Below, in pieces: positions 19,826-27,836 of a DNA stretch of 44,559 nt. The first letter of the stretch is position 1, and each line of letters opens with the position of its first letter. Source of the DNA: JAABQT01 sp041488375 (lineage in GTDB: Bacteria > Pseudomonadota > Gammaproteobacteria > Burkholderiales > SG8-39); contig JBGPPD010000003.1 of NCBI GenBank assembly GCA_041488375.1, positions 1 through 44,559 on the forward strand, written 5' to 3'. The notes under the pieces were generated by a model, which did no database searches, was not told the origin of the DNA, and saw nothing but the letters and a program-made list of their open reading frames with translations. A program made the translations under genes and the position numbers.

Positions 19826-20776
19826 TCAGCCTTCCAGCAGGACGTGCAGCAGCATCGCCAGCACCGCCAGCAGGAACGCGGTGGCGAGGAACTCGGGGGC
19901 GCGGAAGATCCGCATCTTCGCGCTGAGCGTTTCGATCAGGGCGAGCAGGAACCCGCCGACCGCGAGCTTGAGGCCCAGTGCCGGCAGCGCGAGCAGCAGC
20001 CCGAGCCAGTCGCCGCGCTCGGCGACGCCGAACGGGAAGAACAGCGCGAGCCCGATGCACGAATAGACGAACAGCTTGAGGCTCGCCGCCCATTCGATCA
20101 GCGCCAGGTGCCGGCCCGAGTACTCGAGCACCATCGCCTCGTGGATCATCGTCAGCTCCAGGTGCGTCGCGGGGTTGTCCACGGGTATGCGCGCGTTCTC
20201 GGCGAGCGACACCATGGTGAAGGCCACCCCCGCGAACGCCATGCTGGGGTAGATCACGAACTCCCGGTGCGCCAGCACGTCGACGATGGTGGCGAGCGAG
20301 GTGGAGCCGGAAATCAGCGAGGCGGTGAACAGCACCATCAGCAGCGCAGGCTCCGCCAGGAAGCCCACCAGCATCTCGCGCCGCGCGCCCAGGGAGCCGA
20401 ATGCGGTGCCCACATCCATGCCGGCGAGCGCGACGAACAGGCGCGCCAGCGCCAGCAGCCCGACCAGGGCGATGGCATCCGCCGCGGCGTTGAGCGGCAG
20501 GTCGGTGCCAATCTTGGGCACGATCGCGGAGGCGAGCGCGAGGCAACCGAAGATCACGTAGGGCGCGGCACGGAACAGCGGGCTCGCATTGTGCGCCAGC
20601 ACCACTTCCTTGCTGAACTGCTTGCCCAGCACGCGGTAGGGCTGCAGCAATCCCGGGCCGCTGCGGTTCTGCAGCCAGGCGCGGCATTGGTTCACCCAAC
20701 CGGTGAGCATCGGCGCGAGCAGCACGGCGAGCGCCAGCACGGCGAACTGGGCGACGAGCCCCGGGATGCTGCTCAT
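19826..20776 (-). CDS. HyfC/NuoH-like membrane subunit
   Basis: The 316-aa protein belongs to the NuoH/HycD/HyfC family, which joins the hydrophilic arm to the membrane arm. About eight helices are visible. The family loop is well kept: NRSGPGLLQPYRVLGKQFSK near residue 37, and ENARIPVDNPATHLELTMIH with AMVLEYSG and IEWAASLK afterwards. The ATG at 20776 lies 7 bp after the hyfB-like stop. The next gene starts 1 bp after its own stop. Confidence 0.92.
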   Translation of the reverse strand: MSSIPGLVAQFAVLALAVLLAPMLTGWVNQCRAWLQNRSGPGLLQPYRVLGKQFSKEVVLAHNASPLFRAAPYVIFGCLALASAIVPKIGTDLPLNAAADAIALVGLLALARLFVALAGMDVGTAFGSLGARREMLVGFLAEPALLMVLFTASLISGSTSLATIVDVLAHREFVIYPSMAFAGVAFTMVSLAENARIPVDNPATHLELTMIHEAMVLEYSGRHLALIEWAASLKLFVYSCIGLALFFPFGVAERGDWLGLLLALPALGLKLAVGGFLLALIETLSAKMRIFRAPEFLATAFLLAVLAMLLHVLLEG

Positions 20777-20783
20777 GGCGCGC

Positions 20784-22781
20784 TCATCCGACGAACAGCA
20801 GCAGCGCCAGCAAAGTGGCGAAGCTGTAGGTCAGATAGACCGAAATCCTGCCGCGCTGCAGCAGGGTGACCAGCGAGGTTGCATAGTTGGCGGCGCGCGC
20901 CACCGGCAGGTAGAGCCAGTACCAAAGGCGATCCTCATGCGTCTCGTGGTAGGACGGCCGCGCGTCGAGCGGCGCCGGGGCGTGCTGTTCGATGCGGAAG
21001 AACGGCTCGAACACGTGGCGCACCGGCTGGCCGAAGCCCTCGGCGCTGTCCTGCATGCGCGCGTCCTGGTACGGGAAGCCGCAATCCCAGGGCGCGGCGC
21101 GGCGCATGCGGCCATGGTAGAAGGCGCGCACCGTGAGCCAGGTGAGGGTCACCAGCAGCGCCGTGACCGCGAAGAACAACAGCGGGCTGTAGCTCGCGCG
21201 CTCGGGCTGCAGCGGGGCGAGGAACAGCCAGCCCTGCGTCAGGCTGGCCATGCCGAATCCGGTGAGTTCCCGCGTGACCGGGTCGAGCAGCCCGATCACC
21301 GTCGCCGGCACGAGCCCGAGCACGATGCACCCGGCAGCGAGCCAGGCGAGGCCGGTCCGCTGCCAGGTGTCGGCGTCGTGCGCCGCGGCCAGCCCCTCCT
21401 CGCGCGGCTGGCCGAGGAACACCACGCCGTAAAACTTGACCATCACGTAGCCCGACAGCGCCGCCGTGAGTGCGACCACGGCGGCGGCGACCGGCACCAG
21501 CATGTTGAGGTAGGCCTGCGGCAGCCCGGGCGTGAATAGGAAGGCCTGCAGCAGCAGCCATTCCGACACGAAGCCGTTGAGCGGCGGCAGGCCGGCGATG
21601 GCGATGCTGCCGATGAGCGCGCACCAGGCGACCCAGGGCATGCGGTGGATCAGGCCGCCGAGCTTGCCCAGGTTGCGCTCGCCGGTCGCGTGCAGCACCG
21701 AACCCGCGCACAGGAACAGCAGCGACTTGAAAAACGCGTGGTTGAGGCAGTGGTACAGCGTCGCTGTCAGCGCGAGCGCCGCCAGCGTGCCCATGCCGAA
21801 GCCGTGGAAGATCAGCGTCAGGCCGAAACCGGCGAAGATCAGGCCGATGTTCTCGATCGACGAATAGGCGAGCAGCCGCTTGATGTCGGTCTGCACCGCG
21901 GCGAAGACCACGCCGCCCAGCGCGGACACCAGGCCGAGGGCGAGGGCGATGGTGCCCCACCACCATACCGGCTGGCCGACCAGGTCGAGCGCGACGCGCA
22001 GCACGCCGTAGACCGCGGTCTTCAGCATCACCGCGCTCAGCAGCGCCGAGACCGGCGAGGGCGCCGCCGGGTGCGCCTCGGGCAGCCAGACGTGCAGCGG
22101 CACGATGCCTGCTTTGGCGCCGAAGCCGAGCAAAGCCAGCAGGAACGCGGCAGTGGCGTAGCCGGCACTGGGTTGGACCGCGCGCATGTGGTCGAACGTG
22201 TAGTCGCCGCCGCCCGCCTGCAACGCGCCGAAGCACAGCAGGATCGAAAGCGCGCCGATGTGCGCGATCAGCAGGTAGAGGTAGCCTGCGCGCCGGATCT
22301 CGGCGTGCTGGTGGTCGCTGGTGATGAGGAAAAACGAGGCGAGCGCCATGGTTTCCCACGCCACCATGAAGAAATAGGCGTCGTTGGCGACCAGCACCAG
22401 CAGCATGCTGGCGAGGAACACGTGGTAGTACAGGCACAGCAGCCCCGGCGCCGTGCGCTCGCCCGCGCGCAGGTAGCCACAGGCGAAGATCGACACGCCC
22501 GCCGCCACCGCGCTGAGCAGCAGCAGGAAGAACGACGACAGCGCGTCGATGCGCGCATGGAACGGCAGGTCCGGCAGGCCGAGCGGCAACACCAGCGAGC
22601 GCGGCGCGGAGAACACGCCCTGCAGGGCGAACGCGGCCAGCGCAAGCCCCACCAGCGCGCCCGCCGGGAACAGCACACGGCTGCTCAACGCGAGGCTCTG
22701 CGGCCTGAGGAGCCCTGCCGCGCCGATCGCGAGCCAGGCGGCGCCTGCCGCCAGCGTCGCCTGCAGGGGGGCAGCCTCCAC
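20784..22781 (-). CDS. HyfB/NuoL-like antiporter-type membrane subunit
   Basis: The 665-aa protein is the large antiporter-type subunit and is close to E. coli HyfB in length. It has about 14 core helices plus a C-terminal extension with charged segments and a last helix (YLTYSFATLLALLLF). Ion-path residues are kept: Glu in VAWETMALASFF, Lys in GFGAKAGIVPLHVWLPEAH, and Lys in HAFFKSLLFL. The GTG start at 22781 uses the G of the upstream kinase's TAG stop (TAGTG). Translation of the complex is therefore probably coupled to the kinase. It is the first structural gene of the Ehr-type cluster. Confidence 0.9.
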   Translation of the reverse strand: MEAAPLQATLAAGAAWLAIGAAGLLRPQSLALSSRVLFPAGALVGLALAAFALQGVFSAPRSLVLPLGLPDLPFHARIDALSSFFLLLLSAVAAGVSIFACGYLRAGERTAPGLLCLYYHVFLASMLLVLVANDAYFFMVAWETMALASFFLITSDHQHAEIRRAGYLYLLIAHIGALSILLCFGALQAGGGDYTFDHMRAVQPSAGYATAAFLLALLGFGAKAGIVPLHVWLPEAHPAAPSPVSALLSAVMLKTAVYGVLRVALDLVGQPVWWWGTIALALGLVSALGGVVFAAVQTDIKRLLAYSSIENIGLIFAGFGLTLIFHGFGMGTLAALALTATLYHCLNHAFFKSLLFLCAGSVLHATGERNLGKLGGLIHRMPWVAWCALIGSIAIAGLPPLNGFVSEWLLLQAFLFTPGLPQAYLNMLVPVAAAVVALTAALSGYVMVKFYGVVFLGQPREEGLAAAHDADTWQRTGLAWLAAGCIVLGLVPATVIGLLDPVTRELTGFGMASLTQGWLFLAPLQPERASYSPLLFFAVTALLVTLTWLTVRAFYHGRMRRAAPWDCGFPYQDARMQDSAEGFGQPVRHVFEPFFRIEQHAPAPLDARPSYHETHEDRLWYWLYLPVARAANYATSLVTLLQRGRISVYLTYSFATLLALLLFVG

Positions 22782-23986
22782 TACGCCCACACGATGAGGG
22801 CCGCCACGATCAGTCCGGCGATGGCGCACGCCGCCACGAAGGCGGTGTCGCGCCGGTTCCAGCCGCCGCCCGCCATCACCGTGGTCTGCAGCGTGAGGGG
22901 CATGGTGCTGGCCGAGGGGTCGACGGTCTTGCCGGCATCGCTGAGTGCCGCCAGGCGCTGCGTCGCCTCCAGCGAATCGAAGGTGCGCGACACGCCGCGC
23001 GCCGGCGCCGCATCCGGCGCAGCGGCGTCCTCCTCCGCGCGGCGCGAGCGCTCGACGCTCTGCGCCAGCACCGCGGTCTTGACTTCGGGATCCACGACCG
23101 CAGGCGTCGGGCCCGGCGCCAGGGTCGCCAGCGGCAGCGTCGTGGTGGAGCTCGGCGCGACGTACACCTGGTGCTCGCATTCACGCAGGCCGCGCGCGAT
23201 TTCGGCGGCGCTCTGGAAGCGTTCGTCCAACGCCTTGGCCAGCATGCGCCCGACGATCAGGTCGAGCGCGCCGGGGGCCGCCGGGTTGATGGCGCTGGGC
23301 GCCGGCGGCACGAAGTTCACGATCTGGTACATCACCGCGTTCACGCTCTCGCCCGTGAAGGGCGCGGCGCCGGTCAGCATTTCGTACAGGATCACGCCGA
23401 GGGAAAAGATGTCGCAGCGGTGGTCGGCGCGCTTGCCGATCACCTGCTCGGGCGACATGTATTTGGGCGAGCCCATCATCATGCCGGTCTGCGTCTGCAC
23501 GTTGGACGTGCGCATGCGCGCGATGCCGAAGTCGGTGATCTTCACCGGCCCGCTGTCGGGCACCATGATGTTCGCCGGTTTGATGTCGCGGTGCACCACG
23601 CCGCGTTCGTGCGCGTAGGCCAGGCCTTCGGCCACCTGCGCGGCGATCGACAGCGCGCGCTGCACCGTCAGCGGCTTGCCCGGCAGCAGCAGCGTACGCA
23701 GCTCCGGGCCCTCGATGTACTCCATGGCCATGTAGCAGACGTTCTCGGTCTTGCCGATGTCGTAGATCGTGACGATGTTGGGGTGGTTCAGCCCGCCGGC
23801 GGCGCGCGCCTCCTGGTAGAAGCGCTTCTCGTACATCTCGGCGCCGTCCTTGTCCATCCCCATATTGATGGTCTTGATGGCGACGGTGCGCTCGAGCATC
23901 GGGTCCTTCGCCTTGTAGACGATGCCCATCGCCCCGCGACCGATCTCCGCCACCAGTTCGAAGCGGCCGAGTTTTTGTTCTTCCAT
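22781..23986 (-). CDS. Tail-anchored Ser/Thr protein kinase
   Basis: This Hanks-type kinase of 401 aa has a glycine loop GRGAMGIVYKA (16-26), catalytic Lys38 and alphaC Glu59. HRDIKPANI carries Asp134, DFG carries Asp152, and the activation segment ends GSPKYMSPEQ. All catalytic residues are present, so it should be active. A Pro/Ala/Ser/Thr-rich linker (about 275-375) leads to a single C-terminal helix (AFVAACAIAGLIVAALIVWA), so the kinase domain should face the cytosol. There are no PASTA repeats. The start is the ATG at 23986. It is coupled to the hyfB-like gene and lies 20 bp after the lipoprotein gene. Control of the complex is inferred from position only. Confidence 0.9.
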   Translation of the reverse strand: MEEQKLGRFELVAEIGRGAMGIVYKAKDPMLERTVAIKTINMGMDKDGAEMYEKRFYQEARAAGGLNHPNIVTIYDIGKTENVCYMAMEYIEGPELRTLLLPGKPLTVQRALSIAAQVAEGLAYAHERGVVHRDIKPANIMVPDSGPVKITDFGIARMRTSNVQTQTGMMMGSPKYMSPEQVIGKRADHRCDIFSLGVILYEMLTGAAPFTGESVNAVMYQIVNFVPPAPSAINPAAPGALDLIVGRMLAKALDERFQSAAEIARGLRECEHQVYVAPSSTTTLPLATLAPGPTPAVVDPEVKTAVLAQSVERSRRAEEDAAAPDAAPARGVSRTFDSLEATQRLAALSDAGKTVDPSASTMPLTLQTTVMAGGGWNRRDTAFVAACAIAGLIVAALIVWA

Positions 23987-24006
23987 GGTCGGCAAACCGG
24001 CGCGCT

Positions 24007-24405
24007 TTAGCGGCCGGCCTTGACCGAGCGGAACACCGGTCCCCAGATCGGGTGGCCGGCCTCGGCCGGAGGCAGGTCGAACTCGGGCTCGATCGCCAGC
24101 GCCTTGCGGAATTCATCGCGGCAGGGGGAAGTGCGCCCGGAAACGCAGTGGATGAACGCCAGGGTCTTGTGGGCGTTCACCCGGTCGGTCCGGGCCAGCC
24201 CCTGGTCGATCGCCGACTGCAGCTGCTTGGCCGCCTCGGCGTAGTTGCCCTCCTCGTACTGCCGCAGGCCCGCGGCCATCGCCGGTTCACCCTTGCTGCG
24301 GCCGAACAGGCTCTTGAAATCCGTTTGCATGTCGCGGATCGGCTCGGACTGGCAGCCGGCGAGCAGCAGCGCGCCGGTCACCGCCACGAATACCGCATGC
24401 CTCAT
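24007..24405 (-). CDS. Small TPR-like lipoprotein (TssQ-like)
   Basis: The 132-aa protein has a short signal peptide and a lipobox LLAGC with lipidated Cys18. A helical repeat region follows (AAGLRQYEEGNYAEAAKQLQ) and resembles a TPR unit. The conserved tail AHKTLAFIHCVSGRTSPCRD, then PAEAGHPIWGPVFRSVK, is like small lipoproteins that I recall being named TssQ in type VI secretion loci. No other type VI gene is present here. The ATG at 24405 follows AGGGGGAACCAGG. Its position before the kinase suggests a periplasmic partner. Confidence 0.7.
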   Translation of the reverse strand: MRHAVFVAVTGALLLAGCQSEPIRDMQTDFKSLFGRSKGEPAMAAGLRQYEEGNYAEAAKQLQSAIDQGLARTDRVNAHKTLAFIHCVSGRTSPCRDEFRKALAIEPEFDLPPAEAGHPIWGPVFRSVKAGR

Positions 24406-24421
24406 GCCTGGTTCCCCCTGA

Positions 24422-24436
24422 ACTGCATTGTGCAGT
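24422..24436. repeat. Inverted repeat ACTGCA-N3-TGCAGT
   Basis: A perfect 6-bp inverted repeat with a 3-bp centre lies 17 bp upstream of the lipoprotein start. It could be an operator or a small RNA hairpin. No regulator is assigned. Confidence 0.4.
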
Positions 24437-24441
24437 GCTAG

Positions 24442-24461
24442 GCGGTGGAAGATACCACCGC
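24442..24461 (-). repeat. Hairpin after the cyclase gene
   Basis: GCGGTGG and CCACCGC flank a 6-base loop in the 65-bp spacer after the cyclase stop. The stem is strong, but no T-run follows on the minus strand. It may slow or partly end transcription, or protect a 3' end. It is not a full intrinsic terminator. Confidence 0.45.
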
Positions 24462-24470
24462 AGAGGCGGG

Positions 24471-25676
24471 TCAGCGAAACCGGTGCCGCAAGCGCACCGG
24501 CTCGCCGGAGCGCACTTCGACTCGCTGGGTGTAGGTGGGAAAGGCGGTATTGCGGACTTCGACGGTGTGCGCTCCGGGAGGCAATTCGAGCGAGCGCAGC
24601 GGCGGACTGACGCCGCGGCTGCGGCCATCCACGAACACTTCGCCCCACGGCAGGATGGCGAGCTGGATCACGCCCGCGGCGACCACCGGGGCCGGGGCGG
24701 GCGCGCTCTCCGGTTTGGCCGCCGCCACCGCCTGGACGCGAGGCGCCTTGGCGGCGGGTTTTTTCTTCGGCGCCGGCGCGGGTGCCGCTTTCGGCGGCGC
24801 GGCCGCCGGCTCGGGCTTGGCGGCGGCGAGCACTTCGGCCTTGGGCGCCGGCACGGGCTCGACCTTTGCCGCGGCCACGGGCTTGTCGAGGACCGGCGCT
24901 GGCTTCGCGACCGCCCTCGCCGCGGCGCCGGGGACTGCCGCGGGCTGCAGCGGCGGGCGCATCTGGGCGCGCACGGCGACGCCGCCGCCCACCAGCAGCG
25001 CGAACGCCAGCGGCGCACCGAGCAGCGCCATGCGGTGCAGGCCGAAGGGGCGCGCGTCGGTGAGTTCGCCGATGAAGCGCGGCGCGGCGCCGCGCGGGGC
25101 CACGCGCAGCGAGCCGGTCTCGAGCACGCGGCGGGCGGCGTCGGTGCCGATGCCGACCGAGTACACCTCGTGCTCGCGCACATGCTTGTCGGTACGCGCG
25201 CCGACGTAGCTGAACAGGCTGGCGTAGTCCAGCGACAGGCAGGACACCACCTCGTAGAAGGAGCGCGACACCAGCAGCTGGCCCGACTGCGCGAAACTCA
25301 TCACGCGCTGCGCGACGTTGATGCCGTCGCCGATGATGTTCATCTGGCCGTTGATGTCCTTCACCACGCGCACCGGGCCCAGGTTGATGCCGATGCGGAT
25401 GGCGATCGCGCCGGTGGCCTCGGCGCGCGCCGCGGCGCGCAGCGACATGGCCACGAACAGCGCGTCTTCAGGGTCGCCGAGGAAGGTGATGGCCGCCCCG
25501 TCGCCGGTATCCAGCACCACCCGGTCGCGCGCGTGCACGTTCTCCAGGGCAGAGCTGAGCAGCTTGTTGAACGCCTGTTTGAGCAGCAACTGCTCCGCCA
25601 CGGGCTTCGTCGAGTACTCGACGATGTCCAGGAACACGATGCTGCAAACCAGCGTGCGGCTTGGCTGTTCGATCAT
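24471..25676 (-). CDS. Membrane class III nucleotide cyclase with PEGA domain
   Basis: The 401-aa protein has an N-terminal class III cyclase domain (about 1-180), a membrane helix (about 215-237), a long Ala/Pro/Lys-rich linker and a C-terminal PEGA-type domain (about 335-401, with GEVFVDGRSRGVSPPLRSLE). Metal-binding Asp17 (FLDIVEYS) and Asp59 (TGDG) are present, as are the transition-state pair Asn120 and Arg124 in GDGINVAQR. The usual purine-selecting Lys and Asp positions are Leu and Asn, so whether ATP or GTP is used is open. The cyclase is cytosolic and the PEGA domain is likely periplasmic. It lies 38 bp after metG. Confidence 0.85.
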   Translation of the reverse strand: MIEQPSRTLVCSIVFLDIVEYSTKPVAEQLLLKQAFNKLLSSALENVHARDRVVLDTGDGAAITFLGDPEDALFVAMSLRAAARAEATGAIAIRIGINLGPVRVVKDINGQMNIIGDGINVAQRVMSFAQSGQLLVSRSFYEVVSCLSLDYASLFSYVGARTDKHVREHEVYSVGIGTDAARRVLETGSLRVAPRGAAPRFIGELTDARPFGLHRMALLGAPLAFALLVGGGVAVRAQMRPPLQPAAVPGAAARAVAKPAPVLDKPVAAAKVEPVPAPKAEVLAAAKPEPAAAPPKAAPAPAPKKKPAAKAPRVQAVAAAKPESAPAPAPVVAAGVIQLAILPWGEVFVDGRSRGVSPPLRSLELPPGAHTVEVRNTAFPTYTQRVEVRSGEPVRLRHRFR

Positions 25677-25714
25677 GCGTCGCGCCAGAGGCGGCGCGGG
25701 CGCCGCGGGGAGGG

Positions 25715-27793
25715 CTATTTTACGCGCATGCCCGGTTTTGCCCCCGCGTCGGGCGAAATGAGGAATATTCCCGGCTCCTCGCCAGAGGCGGCGAGGACCA
25801 TGCCTTCGGAAACTCCGAATTTCATCGTGCGCGGCGCCAGATTGGCGACCAGCACCGCGAGTTTGCCCTCCAGCCGGGCCGGGTCATAGGCCGACTTGAT
25901 GCCGGCGAACACGGTGCGCGTGCTGCCGCCGAGCTCGAGGGTGAGTTTGAGGAGTTTGTCGGCGCCTTCCACGTGCTCGGCCCTGACGATCTGCGCCACG
26001 CGCAAGTCGAGTTTATTGAAGTCGTCGATGGTGATGGCGTCGGACACGGACTTCTCCTTGGCGGCGTGCAGCTGCTGCTCGGCGTGGCGCTGCGGGGCGG
26101 TGGCTTGCGGCACGGAGGCGACGTCGAACAGGGCGTCGAGCTGCCTTGCCTCGACGCGCGACAAAAGATGGCTGTAGGGCGCGATCGCGTGGTCCTCGCC
26201 CAGGAATTTTTCCAGGTCATGCCAGGCGTAGGGTTTGACGCCCAGCAACTGCGCCGACAGTTGCGCCGTCCGCGGCAGCACCGGCGCCAGCAGGATCGCG
26301 AGGAACCGGAACGCCTCGATGGCCTCGGAGCAGACGCTGTGCAGCCGTGCGTCGTGGCCGGACTGCTTGGCCAGTTCCCAGGGCTTCTCGGCGTCCACGA
26401 ACCGGTTGACTTCGTCGGCAAGCTCCATGATGCGCCGCACCGCCTTGCCGAACTCGCGCGCCTCATAGGCCGCCGCGATCTCCGGCGCGGCGTGCCGCAC
26501 CGTCGAGGCGATGTCTGCGCCGGCCTGCTTCTTCAGCGCGACCCCCTTCAGCTTTCCGCCGAAGCGCTTGCTGATGAACGGGACGCAGCGGCTGGCGATG
26601 TTCACGAACTTGCCGACCAGATCGCTGTTGACGCGCGCCAGGAAGTCGTCGGGATTGAAATCCAGGTCCTCCACGTTGGCGTTCAGCTTGGCCGCGATGT
26701 AATAACGCAGCCACTCCGGGTTCATGCCGAGCTCGAGGTAGCGCAACGGGCTGATGCCGGTGCCGCGCGATTTGGACATCTTGTCCCCGGACACGGTGAT
26801 GAAGCCGTGCACGTAGACGTGGTCGGGCACCTTGTAGGGCTTGCCGGCGTATTCGAGCATCGCCGGCCAGAACAGGGTGTGGAAGTAGATGATGTCCTTG
26901 CCGATGAAGTGGACCTGCTCGGTGCCCGGGTCTTGCAGGAATTTCTCGAAGTCGATACCGGCCTTGGCGCAGTAGTTCTTGAAGCTGGCCAGGTAGCCGA
27001 TCGGCGCATCGAGCCAGACGTAGAGGTACTTCTCCTCCGCGATGTCGGGCACGCGGATGCCGAAGTAGGGCGGGTCGCGCGAGATGTCCCAGTCGCCCAG
27101 CGCCTTGTCGCCCTCGCCGTCCAGCCATTCCTTCGCCTTGTTCACGACCTGCGGCTGCAGGCGCCCGGGCTTTTCCAGCCAGCCCTTGAGAAAGGTCCGG
27201 CATTTCGGATCGGACAGGCGGAAGAAGTGATGCTCGGAGGTCTTCAGCACGGGCTTGGCGCCCGACAACGTCGAGTAGGGGTTCTTCAGGTCGGTCGCCG
27301 AGTAGGCGGCGCTGCAGTTCTCGCAGGCATCGCCGTACTGGTCCTTTGCGCCGCAGTTCGGGCACTCGCCCTTGATGTAGCGGTCCGCCAGGAACATGCT
27401 CTTCACCGGGTCGTAGAACTGCTCGACCGGCTTGGTGTAGACGAGCCCCGCTTTCTTCAGGCGCCGGTAGATGTCCTGCGACAACCCGGTGTTTTCCGGC
27501 GAATGCGTCGAGTGCCAGTTGTCAAAGGCGATGTGGAAGCCGTCGAGGTACTGCCGGCGCCCCCGCGCGATCTCGGCGACGAAGGCCTCGGGCGCCTTGC
27601 CGGCTTTCTCCGCGGCGAGCATGATCGGCGCGCCGTGCGCGTCGTCGGCGCCGACGAAATGCACCACGTGGCCTTGCATGCGCTGGAATCGCACCCAGAT
27701 GTCGGCCTGGATGTACTCCATGATGTGGCCGATGTGGAACGCGCCGTTGGCGTAGGGCAGCGCGGTGGTGACGAACAGCCTGCGTTGCGGCAT
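25715..27793 (-). CDS. metG: Methionyl-tRNA synthetase
   Basis: MetG charges tRNA-Met. The 692-aa protein is of the long type. It has HIGH in GAFHIGHIMEY near residue 20, a zinc knuckle with CPNCG and CENC (about 146-162), the KMSKS loop as SGDKMSKSRG, and an EMAP/Trbp111-like C-terminal dimerisation and tRNA-binding domain (from about residue 585, DFNKLDLRVAQIVRAEHVEG). The ATG at 27793 faces apbC with 43 bp between starts, an arrangement seen in many proteobacteria. The cyclase follows on the same strand. Confidence 0.97.
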   Translation of the reverse strand: MPQRRLFVTTALPYANGAFHIGHIMEYIQADIWVRFQRMQGHVVHFVGADDAHGAPIMLAAEKAGKAPEAFVAEIARGRRQYLDGFHIAFDNWHSTHSPENTGLSQDIYRRLKKAGLVYTKPVEQFYDPVKSMFLADRYIKGECPNCGAKDQYGDACENCSAAYSATDLKNPYSTLSGAKPVLKTSEHHFFRLSDPKCRTFLKGWLEKPGRLQPQVVNKAKEWLDGEGDKALGDWDISRDPPYFGIRVPDIAEEKYLYVWLDAPIGYLASFKNYCAKAGIDFEKFLQDPGTEQVHFIGKDIIYFHTLFWPAMLEYAGKPYKVPDHVYVHGFITVSGDKMSKSRGTGISPLRYLELGMNPEWLRYYIAAKLNANVEDLDFNPDDFLARVNSDLVGKFVNIASRCVPFISKRFGGKLKGVALKKQAGADIASTVRHAAPEIAAAYEAREFGKAVRRIMELADEVNRFVDAEKPWELAKQSGHDARLHSVCSEAIEAFRFLAILLAPVLPRTAQLSAQLLGVKPYAWHDLEKFLGEDHAIAPYSHLLSRVEARQLDALFDVASVPQATAPQRHAEQQLHAAKEKSVSDAITIDDFNKLDLRVAQIVRAEHVEGADKLLKLTLELGGSTRTVFAGIKSAYDPARLEGKLAVLVANLAPRTMKFGVSEGMVLAASGEEPGIFLISPDAGAKPGMRVK

Positions 27794-27836
27794 TGCTGAC
27801 CCGAGGAAAACGCGGATTTTAGCTTACACTTGCGCC

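Noticed and set aside
15626..22781. Calling the cluster a working hydrogenase-4 or NADH dehydrogenase
   Set aside because: The NiFe ligands are missing, there are no NuoE, F or G subunits, and no ferredoxin subunit is present.
24007..24405. Type VI secretion locus, from the TssQ-like lipoprotein and the kinase
   Set aside because: No tssB, tssC, tssM, hcp, vgrG or clpV gene is present in the window.
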